Assembly (NCBI GenBank): GCA_964499865.1
Contig: CAZCPY010000150.1
Span: forward strand, 1 to 7,165
DNA: 7,165 nucleotides
Source of the DNA: JANOGU01 sp964499865
Lineage (GTDB): Bacteria > Pseudomonadota > Alphaproteobacteria > Rhodobacterales > Rhodobacteraceae
Direction: 5' to 3'
Numbering within the stretch: position 1 is the stretch's first letter; each line of letters begins with the position of its first letter. The notes under the pieces were generated by a model. The model was not told the origin of the DNA. It worked only from the letters and a program-made list of their open reading frames with translations, and searched no databases. Positions 1 through 3,989 of this stretch are shown here, in pieces. A program made the position numbers and the translations under genes.

Positions 1-630
1 TTCGAGGCCGACCGCGTGGCGGGCCGCATCCTCGGCATGGGCGACATCGTGGCGCTGGTCGAAAAGGCGCAGGAGACGTTCGAGGCCGAACAGGCCGAAC
101 GGATGGCCAGGCGCTTCGCCAAGGGGCTGTTCAACATGAACGACCTCAGGATGCAGCTTGAGCAGATGCTCAAGATGGGGGGCATGCAGGGCCTGATGGG
201 CATGATGCCCGGCATGTCGAAGATGCAGGCCCAGGCCCAGGCCGCGGGGCTCGACGACCGGATGCTGCGCCGGCAGATCGCGCTGATCCAGTCGATGACC
301 AAGCGGGAACGCGCCAATCCCGACCTCTTGCAGGCGTCGCGCAAGCGGCGGATCGCGGCCGGGGCGGGGCTGGACGTGGCCGACCTCAACCGCCTGCTCA
401 AGCAGCACCGGCAGATGGCCGACATGATGAAGACCATGGGCAAGCAGGGCATGCTGAAACAGGCGATGCGCGCGATGATGGGCAAGGGCGGCCTGCCCGA
501 CCCGTCAAAGATGTCGCCCGACCAGATGGCGGAAGCCGCGGCGGGCATGAAGCAGGGTCTGGCACAGGCCGGCATGCCCAAGGGTTTCACCCTGCCCGCG
601 GGCCTGTCGGGGATGATGAGGAAGAAATGA
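1..630 (+). CDS. ffh: Signal recognition particle protein Ffh (SRP54), C-terminal part
   Basis: This is the GTPase subunit of the signal recognition particle. It binds 4.5S RNA and the signal sequences of nascent membrane and secreted proteins and delivers ribosomes to FtsY. The frame is open from the first base, so the N-terminal and GTPase (NG) domains lie upstream, outside the window. What remains begins with the end of the G domain (residues RVAGRILGMGD) and continues through the complete methionine-rich M domain. A flexible Met/Gly-rich finger loop (MGGMQGLMGMMPGM) occupies about residues 59-72. The RNA-binding helix-turn-helix carries SRKRRIAAG at about residues 113-121, followed by LNRLLKQHRQM. 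The tail is rich in Met, Lys and Gly and ends in MMRKK. All of this matches bacterial Ffh closely and no defect is visible. The gene heads the collinear rpsP-rimM block. Confidence 0.97.
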   Translation, partial: FEADRVAGRILGMGDIVALVEKAQETFEAEQAERMARRFAKGLFNMNDLRMQLEQMLKMGGMQGLMGMMPGMSKMQAQAQAAGLDDRMLRRQIALIQSMTKRERANPDLLQASRKRRIAAGAGLDVADLNRLLKQHRQMADMMKTMGKQGMLKQAMRAMMGKGGLPDPSKMSPDQMAEAAAGMKQGLAQAGMPKGFTLPAGLSGMMRKK

Positions 631-663
631 CACCTGTGCTTTGCGGACATCGGCAGGGCGAAA

Positions 664-716
664 GGCAATTTCCCTGGCAAAGGAAATTGCAAATTCCTTG
701 CTTCAAGGGATTTGCC
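664..716. repeat. AT-rich palindromic island with two competing hairpins
   Basis: This AT-rich patch lies in the 92-base gap after ffh and stands out against very GC-rich surroundings. Stem 1 pairs GCAATTTCC (665-673) perfectly with GGAAATTGC (682-690) around an 8-base loop. Stem 2 pairs GCAAATTCCTTG (689-700) with CAAGGGATTTGC (704-715) around CTT, with a single T-G mismatch that would be a wobble pair in RNA. The two stems share bases 689-690, so they exclude each other. There is no T-run after stem 2, so a classical Rho-independent terminator is not supported. The island may be a dispersed extragenic palindrome, an RNA processing or stabilising element, or an attenuator-like switch. The structure is read directly; the function is unknown. 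Confidence 0.6.
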
Positions 717-722
717 TGACCC

Positions 723-1235
723 ATGGCCGCCGCCGTCCGCCTTGCCGACACGCACGTGCCGGAACCCCCCCGGCAGATGCCGCGCGCGCCGGTGCCGGCG
801 GACGTCGACGGCCATGCGGACGTCATGGCCTCGGACCGCGGCGCTTTCGTCGGCGCGCCGGTGCCGCGCGCGAAGGCCTGGCGCCGCTTCGGCCACCACG
901 CCGGCCACCGGGCCCTGCGCGGCCACGGCACCTTCTTCCTGCGGCCTCGCGATGGCGGCCCCTCGGTCGGCATGGTGATGGCCCGGCAGCCCGAAGGCCA
1001 TCCGCGGCGCGAGGTCGGCCGGTGCCTCTTCGCCGAGGCGGCCGCCCGCGCCGTGCCGGCGCATGTCTTGCCCGACCTGGGCCGGGATACCGCCGTCAGC
1101 TGCATCAACCCCGCCAACGCCGCCTCGATCCGTCTGGCCGAACGCCTGGGCGCACGCCTCGACGCCGACGCGGAGCAGGCGGACCCGGAACACCCCGGCC
1201 TCTTCTGTCGCCACCCGCGGGAGGTCCGGCTATGA
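723..1235 (+). CDS. GNAT-family acetyltransferase-like protein, probably degenerate
   Basis: This 170-residue protein resembles RimJ/RimL-type GNAT N-acetyltransferases, which move an acetyl group from acetyl-CoA to an amine or a protein N-terminus. Recognisable parts are MASDRGAFVG with AWRRF (about 35-56), ALRGHG (64-69) and the C-terminal VSCINPANAASIRLAERLGA (125-144) with a final RHP (163-165). SIRLAERLGA is shared exactly with the third gene of the array. The acetyl-CoA pyrophosphate loop, expected as Q/R-x-x-G-x-G/A near residues 104-112, is missing: the sequence there is FAEAAARAVPAHV. Conserved aromatic positions of the family also appear as Arg or His. The ATG at 723 has only a weak, distant AAGGGA (705-710). 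The stop overlaps the next start in ATGA. The frame is intact, so it is called a CDS, but enzyme activity is doubtful. Confidence 0.6.
   Translation: MAAAVRLADTHVPEPPRQMPRAPVPADVDGHADVMASDRGAFVGAPVPRAKAWRRFGHHAGHRALRGHGTFFLRPRDGGPSVGMVMARQPEGHPRREVGRCLFAEAAARAVPAHVLPDLGRDTAVSCINPANAASIRLAERLGARLDADAEQADPEHPGLFCRHPREVRL
1219..1224 (+). promoter_or_regulatory. Ribosome binding site of the second GNAT-like gene
   Basis: GGGAGG ends seven bases before the ATG at 1232. It lies inside the end of the preceding gene. It supports translation of the second GNAT-like frame and fixes its start, even though the product looks degenerate. Confidence 0.55.
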
Positions 1236-1633
1236 CATATCCCACCCTGACCACCGCCCGGCTGACGCTCGGGACGCCAGGCCTTGCCGATTTCGAACAT
1301 CGCGCCGCGCACGAGGGCGGCCCGTTGACCCGCGGTCAGGCCTGGCGCTTCCTTGCCTCCGAAGTCGGGCCGCGGCCGCTGAAGGGCCGCGGGGCCGTCC
1401 CGGCGGACCAAAGGGGCGCCCGTGTCGGCGAGGGCGGCATCTGCCACGCCAAGGGCTGCCCGGAAAGGGAACCGGGCCGGTCGCTGCCGCCAGAGGCGGG
1501 ACGCCGCAGGCTGGCGGTCGAGGCTGCGCGGGCGGTCATGGCCCGGGCGCGCCTGGGCGGGCGCATCTGCGGCCGGCCCGGGATCGGCCCGACCGACGTG
1601 GTGACCGGATACGACCTGCGGGGGCTCGCATGA
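1232..1633 (+). CDS. Short GNAT-like protein, C-terminus eroded
   Basis: This 133-residue protein begins like a RimJ/RimL-type GNAT (TLTTARLTLGTPGLADFE, residues 5-22) and keeps GGPLTRGQAWRFLASEVG (29-46). It also keeps LKGRG (50-54), EREPGRSL (78-85) and PEAGRRRLAVEAARAVMARA (87-106). The acetyl-CoA loop reads GRRRLA where GRGLA or GKGYA would be usual. The last conserved block (N-x-x-SI-x-LAERLGA, about 40 residues in relatives) is lost and replaced by GRPGIGPTDVVTGYDLRGLA. The protein is therefore shorter than the usual 165-180 residues and is probably inactive as an acetyltransferase. It has a good Shine-Dalgarno sequence and overlaps both neighbours by ATGA, so it is likely still translated. 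The similarity is judged from family knowledge, not from a search. Confidence 0.55.
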   Translation: MTYPTLTTARLTLGTPGLADFEHRAAHEGGPLTRGQAWRFLASEVGPRPLKGRGAVPADQRGARVGEGGICHAKGCPEREPGRSLPPEAGRRRLAVEAARAVMARARLGGRICGRPGIGPTDVVTGYDLRGLA

Positions 1634-2148
1634 CCACGGTCCTGACCGCGCCCGTCCTGACCACCGCGCGCACCGTCCTGCGCCCCTTCGCGGCGCGCGA
1701 TTTCACGGCCTTCGCCGCGCTGCACGGCAGCCCGCATGCCGCGCTGATGTGGCGTTTCGCCCACGGCGATGCGGCGTGGGAGCGGTTCCTGGCGCTGGCG
1801 GGCGGCTGGACGGCGCTGGGGTCCGGCATCTGGGCGATCACCGACCGCTGGTCGGATGCCTTCCTGGGCCACGCCGGCTTCTACCACGCCCGGGCCGCGG
1901 GCGTGCCGGAACTGATCTGGGCGCTGACCGCCGCCGCCGAGGGCCGCGGCCTGGCCGACGAGGCGGTGCGCGCCGCCCGCGCCTGGGGCCGCCGCAACGG
2001 GATGGCCACGCCGGCCAGCCACATCGACGCGGGCAACGCCCGGTCGATCCGCCTGGCCGAGCGGCTGGGCGCGCTGCGCGAGGGCGAGACCACCTTCGCC
2101 CCCGGCGCCACGGCCCTGCACTACCGCCACCCCGCGGTCGCCGAATGA
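1630..2148 (+). CDS. GNAT family N-acetyltransferase (RimJ/RimL type)
   Basis: This is the one complete-looking acetyltransferase of the array, with 172 residues, the usual length. The N-terminal strand and helix read LTTARTVLRPFAARDFTAFA (10-29). The middle carries WAITDRWSDAFLGHAGFY (68-85) and ELIWAL (94-99). The acetyl-CoA pyrophosphate loop is EGRGLADEA (104-112). The last block is HIDAGNARSIRLAERLGA (131-148), and the protein ends in HYRHP (164-168). It should transfer acetyl from acetyl-CoA to an amine or a protein N-terminal residue in the cytoplasm; the substrate cannot be told. The ATG sits in an ATGA overlap with the previous stop, and its own stop overlaps the next start in the same way, so it is probably translated by coupling. 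Unlike its two upstream relatives it keeps many tryptophans. Confidence 0.85.
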   Translation: MTTVLTAPVLTTARTVLRPFAARDFTAFAALHGSPHAALMWRFAHGDAAWERFLALAGGWTALGSGIWAITDRWSDAFLGHAGFYHARAAGVPELIWALTAAAEGRGLADEAVRAARAWGRRNGMATPASHIDAGNARSIRLAERLGALREGETTFAPGATALHYRHPAVAE

Positions 2149-2429
2149 TCCCGCACGAGCCCCCCCTGCCCGGCCCCGCGGTCGCCCCGGCCAGGCGCAT
2201 CGCCGCGCTGGTCGCGGTGCTCGACACGTCCCGGCTTCCGCACCCGCGCCCCCGGCTTGCGGCGATGACGGCCGACCGCGCCGCGCTGTCCCGGGCCGAG
2301 GGCCGCCTGCCCGCGCCGGTCATCGACATCGCGCCCGGAAACGTCCGGTCCCGCGCGCCTGCCGCCCGCCCCCGCGGCGCGGTTCGGCGCAGCGGCGTCT
2401 GGCGCCATCTTCCCGAAAGGCCCGCCTGA
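2145..2429 (+). CDS. Small protein, possible internally deleted GNAT remnant
   Basis: A 94-residue frame fills the space between the complete GNAT gene (ATGA overlap) and chorismate mutase (TGATG overlap). No domain is clearly recognised. Two short stretches recall GNAT proteins. VLDTSRLPHPRPRLAAMTAD (25-44) resembles the usual first strand (T-x-RL-x-LRP). VIDIAPGNVRSRAPAARPRG (59-78) resembles the last block (YIDPGN-x-RS-x-x-LAERLGA), and VWRHLP (85-90) resembles the terminal RHP. On that reading the middle, including the acetyl-CoA loop, is gone. No Shine-Dalgarno sequence is visible before ATG 2145, and the composition is rich in Arg, Pro and Ala. It could also be an unrelated lineage-specific protein or a frame kept open only by high GC. 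The call rests on position and weak similarity. Confidence 0.4.
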   Translation: MIPHEPPLPGPAVAPARRIAALVAVLDTSRLPHPRPRLAAMTADRAALSRAEGRLPAPVIDIAPGNVRSRAPAARPRGAVRRSGVWRHLPERPA

Positions 2430-2710
2430 TGGACACCGCGACGCTGCTCGGGGACCACCGCCGCTCGATCGACCGGCTGGACGCGATCCTCGTCTTCACG
2501 CTGGCCGAACGCTTCAAGCACACGCAGGAAGTGGGGCGGCTGAAGGCCGAACACGGCCTGCCGCCCTCCGACCCCGCGCGCGAGGCCGCGCAGATCGCGA
2601 GGCTGGAAACGCTGGCGCGCGAGGCCGACCTCGACCCGGAATTTGCCCGCAAGTTCCTGACCTTCATCATCTCGGAAGTGATCCGTCACCACGAGAGATT
2701 GCAGCAGTAG
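2429..2710 (+). CDS. Chorismate mutase, monofunctional AroQ class
   Basis: This 93-residue all-helical enzyme converts chorismate to prephenate, the branch point to phenylalanine and tyrosine. The residues that bind the substrate in the E. coli enzyme (Arg11, Arg28, Lys39, Asp48, Arg51) are found at the same numbers here: R11 in DHRRSIDRLD, R28 in LAERF, K39 in GRLKAEHG, and D48 and R51 in SDPAREA. The last helix reads FIISEVIRHHERLQQ. It places His88 where E. coli has Gln88, and I believe this is usual in the alphaproteobacterial single-domain form. The length is normal for a stand-alone domain without prephenate dehydratase or DAHP synthase fused to it. The start codon overlaps the upstream stop (TGATG), and GAAAGG at 2415-2420 serves as ribosome binding site. 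Confidence 0.92.
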   Translation: MDTATLLGDHRRSIDRLDAILVFTLAERFKHTQEVGRLKAEHGLPPSDPAREAAQIARLETLAREADLDPEFARKFLTFIISEVIRHHERLQQ

Positions 2711-2731
2711 GGCGGGGTTCACCCCGCCTTT
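2711..2731 (+). terminator. Hairpin between chorismate mutase and rpsP, possible weak terminator or attenuator
   Basis: GGCGGGG (2711-2717) pairs perfectly with CCCCGCC (2722-2728) around a TTCA loop, starting directly after the chorismate mutase stop. Only TTT follows before the sequence turns to CCCC. The stem is strong but the T-run is short, so it may end or reduce transcription from the ffh side, or protect a processed 3' end. It precedes the highly expressed rpsP. Confidence 0.45.
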
Positions 2732-2757
2732 CCCCGAGAACACCCAAAGGACATCAC

Positions 2758-2763
2758 AAGGAG
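2758..2763 (+). promoter_or_regulatory. Shine-Dalgarno sequence of rpsP
   Basis: AAGGAG ends seven bases before ATG 2771. It decides for the start MSMKIRL over the second ATG two codons later. It is the best-matching ribosome binding site in the window, as expected for a ribosomal protein gene. Confidence 0.7.
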
Positions 2764-2770
2764 ACACCTC

Positions 2771-3118
2771 ATGTCCATGAAGATCCGACTGGCCCGCGGC
2801 GGCGCCAAGAAGCACCCGCACTATTCCATCGTCGCCTCGGACAGCCGGTCGCCCCGCGACGGCCGGTTCATCGAGAAGCTCGGCACCTACGACCCGATGC
2901 TGCCCAAGGACAACGAGGGCCGCGTCAGGATGGACATGGAACGGGTGAAATACTGGCTCGACCAGGGCGCCCAGCCGACCGACCGCGTGGCGCGCTTCCT
3001 CGAAGCGGCAGGCGTGCGGGCCAAGGCCGTGCGCGCCAATCCGCAGAAGGGCACCGCGGGCAAGGCGATGGCCGAGCGCGCCAAGAAGAAGGCCGCCGCA
3101 ACCGCCGCGGCGGAGTGA
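2771..3118 (+). CDS. rpsP: 30S ribosomal protein bS16
   Basis: bS16 binds 16S rRNA early in assembly of the small ribosomal subunit. The protein has 115 residues. The family signature is clear: MKIRLARGGAKKHPHYSIV (3-21), then DSRSPRDGRFIEKLGTYDPM (24-43), then YWLDQGAQPTDRVARFLEAA (58-77). The Ala/Lys-rich tail after about residue 85 is longer than in E. coli (82 residues) and is typical of alphaproteobacterial bS16. The gene has its own leader with a hairpin and a strong ribosome binding site, so it may be expressed more strongly than the genes before it. Its stop overlaps the next frame in GTGA. Confidence 0.97.
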   Translation: MSMKIRLARGGAKKHPHYSIVASDSRSPRDGRFIEKLGTYDPMLPKDNEGRVRMDMERVKYWLDQGAQPTDRVARFLEAAGVRAKAVRANPQKGTAGKAMAERAKKKAAATAAAE

Positions 3119-3300
3119 GGCTGGCCGTGATCCCCGGGCTGGGGCTCGGCCTCGGACTCTGGCGGCGGACGATGACGCTGGTGCTGCTGGGTGTGGCCTT
3201 CTGGGCCGGCGTGCAGGTGGGCGAGGGGCGGCAGGCGCAGGCCTGCCGCGCCGCGGGCGGCGCGCCGGACGGCGCGCTGTGCCGGGGCCCCGTGCCGTGA
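3115..3300 (+). CDS. Small one-pass membrane protein between rpsP and rimM
   Basis: A frame of up to 61 residues fills the space between rpsP (GTGA overlap) and rimM (GTGA overlap). Starting from GTG 3115 it has a hydrophobic N-terminal run (LAVIPGLGLGLGLW), then RR, then a clear membrane segment TLVLLGVAFWAGVQV (21-35). A short tail follows with two cysteines at 44 and 56 in the pattern C-x3-GG-x6-C-R-G. The ATG at 3172 would give a 42-residue form starting just before the membrane segment, and neither start has a good Shine-Dalgarno sequence. I recall small membrane proteins with a Cys-Gly-Gly...Leu-Cys-x-Gly tail at this place in related Rhodobacteraceae, which argues for a real gene. The function is unknown. 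The tail may face the periplasm and form a disulfide. Confidence 0.6.
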   Translation: MRLAVIPGLGLGLGLWRRTMTLVLLGVAFWAGVQVGEGRQAQACRAAGGAPDGALCRGPVP

Positions 3301-3806
3301 CCGGCCGCGTGTGCCTGGGCGCCATCGCGGGGGCCTTCGGCGTGGCGGGAGAGGTGCGGCTGAAAAGCTTCTGCGCCGTGCCGCAGGACATCGCCGCCTA
3401 TGGCCCGCTGTTCACCGAAGACGGCACGCGCCGCTTCGACATCAGGCTGACCCGCCCGGTGGCGGGCGGCCTTGGCGCGCGCCTGTCGGGCATTCGCAGC
3501 AAGGAAGAGGCCGACGCGCTGAAGGGCACCACCCTGTGGGCCGACCGGGCGCGCCTGCCGCGCCTGCCGGATGACGAATTCTACCACGCCGACCTGATCG
3601 GCCTGCCCGTGCAGGACCCCGGCGGCGCGCCGCTTGGCGAGGTGAAGGCGGTGCACAACCACGGCGCGGGCGATATCCTCGAGGTGACGGGCCCCGCAGG
3701 CACGCTGCTGCTGCCCTTCACCCGGGCCGTGGTGCCGACCGTCGACCTGGCCGCGGGCCGCATCGTCGCCGACCCGCCGGAGTCGACCGAGGCGCGCGGG
3801 CCCTGA
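3297..3806 (+). CDS. rimM: Ribosome maturation factor RimM
   Basis: RimM helps mature the 30S subunit, acting on the 16S rRNA 3' (head) domain with protein uS19. The 169-residue protein shows the N-terminal barrel start VCLGAIAGAFGVAGEVRLKS (5-24). It continues with KEEADALKGTTLWADRARLP (about 69-88) and the linker DDEFYHADLIG (92-102) that opens the C-terminal PRC-barrel. The barrel includes GEVKAVHNHGAGDILEV and the conserved LLLPFTRAVVPTVDL. GTG 3297 is chosen because it puts the family's first strand right after the start and overlaps the previous stop in GTGA. An upstream GTG at 3279 would add six residues. rimM lies third from rpsP as in the usual rpsP-rimM-trmD-rplS order, but no trmD follows. 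Confidence 0.95.
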   Translation: MTGRVCLGAIAGAFGVAGEVRLKSFCAVPQDIAAYGPLFTEDGTRRFDIRLTRPVAGGLGARLSGIRSKEEADALKGTTLWADRARLPRLPDDEFYHADLIGLPVQDPGGAPLGEVKAVHNHGAGDILEVTGPAGTLLLPFTRAVVPTVDLAAGRIVADPPESTEARGP

Positions 3807-3845
3807 CCCGAGGCCGTGCCGCGGCGGGACCGCAGGGGCAAGGCG

Positions 3846-3875
3846 CCTCCCCTCCCCCCTCGTGGGGAGGGGAGG
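3846..3875. repeat. Perfect C-tract/G-tract inverted repeat (hairpin), copy A
   Basis: CCTCCCCTCCCC (3846-3857) pairs perfectly with GGGGAGGGGAGG (3864-3875) around the loop CCTCGT. It lies 40 bases after the rimM stop, so it could help end rimM transcription, but no T-run follows. Its core resembles the palindrome at 3924-3945 in inverted orientation. Confidence 0.6.
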
Positions 3876-3886
3876 GGGGAGGGGGG
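3864..3886 (+). other. G-quadruplex-type motif
   Basis: Four tracts of four to six G are separated by single A residues (4, 4, 6 and 6 G). This exceeds the standard G3+N1-7 pattern and uses the shortest loops. The first two tracts also form the right arm of hairpin copy A, so the two folds would compete. The G-rich strand is the coding strand of rimM. Confidence 0.5.
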
Positions 3887-3913
3887 CTCCCCGCGGCGGG
3901 CAAGGAGCCCCCC
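3881..3913. repeat. Perfect 10-base inverted repeat
   Basis: GGGGGGCTCC (3881-3890) pairs with GGAGCCCCCC (3904-3913) around a 13-base loop containing CCGCGGCGGG. It lies between the two copies of the C-tract/G-tract palindrome and makes the junction a chain of hairpins. Confidence 0.5.
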
Positions 3914-3923
3914 CCGCCCTCTG

Positions 3924-3945
3924 CCTCCCCCACGCGAGGGGGGAG
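3924..3945. repeat. C-tract/G-tract palindrome, copy B, inverted relative to copy A
   Basis: CTCCCCC (3925-3931) pairs with GGGGGAG (3939-3945) around ACGCGAG. Read on the opposite strand, the unit closely matches the core of copy A at 3851-3870, apart from small differences around the loop. Two palindromes in opposite orientation resemble the paired extragenic palindromes (BIME-like) known from other bacteria. Confidence 0.45.
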
Positions 3946-3954
3946 CGAAGCGCT

Positions 3955-3979
3955 GGCCGGGCAGAGGCTGCGCCCGGCC
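3955..3979 (-). terminator. Hairpin after the FAD oxidoreductase stop, possible terminator
   Basis: GGCCGGGC (3955-3962) pairs perfectly with GCCCGGCC (3972-3979) around a 9-base loop. It lies 10 bases beyond the stop codon of the minus-strand oxidoreductase. No T-run follows on either strand, so it is at best an atypical terminator in a very GC-rich genome. Confidence 0.3.
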
Positions 3980-3989
3980 GGCGCGAAGG

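Larger units (their letters stand above)
3819..3905. repeat. Direct repeat in the rimM-oxidoreductase junction
   Basis: CCGCGGCGGG occurs at 3819-3828 and again at 3891-3900. GGGCAAGG occurs at 3836-3843 and again at 3898-3905. The two elements are separate in the first copy and overlap by three bases in the second. This suggests duplication of a short unit with a small insertion or deletion. No gene is visible between 3807 and 3989. Confidence 0.4.

Noticed and set aside
641..1231. Extension of the second GNAT-like gene upstream to 641
   Set aside because: The sequence before 1232 in this frame is Arg/Pro-rich and overlaps the first GNAT-like gene. GGGAGG and the family N-terminus both point to ATG 1232.
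587..1447. Long open frame on the minus strand across the GNAT-like genes
   Set aside because: It is antisense to coupled genes with recognisable protein blocks, and its product is Arg/Ala/Gly-rich with no recognisable domain. In DNA this GC-rich, antisense frames stay open by chance.
1063..1629. Extension of the complete GNAT gene upstream to 1063
   Set aside because: The GNAT fold starts just after ATG 1630, and the upstream part of the frame is out-of-frame reading of the two preceding genes.
2711..2770. A promoter in front of rpsP
   Set aside because: No convincing -35/-10 pair was found in the 60-base gap. The hairpin and the ribosome binding site are the only elements I can support.
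1838..3391. 517-codon open frame on the minus strand over chorismate mutase and rpsP
   Set aside because: It is antisense to two certain genes, and its product is low in complexity (Arg/Pro/Ala/Gly) with no domain.
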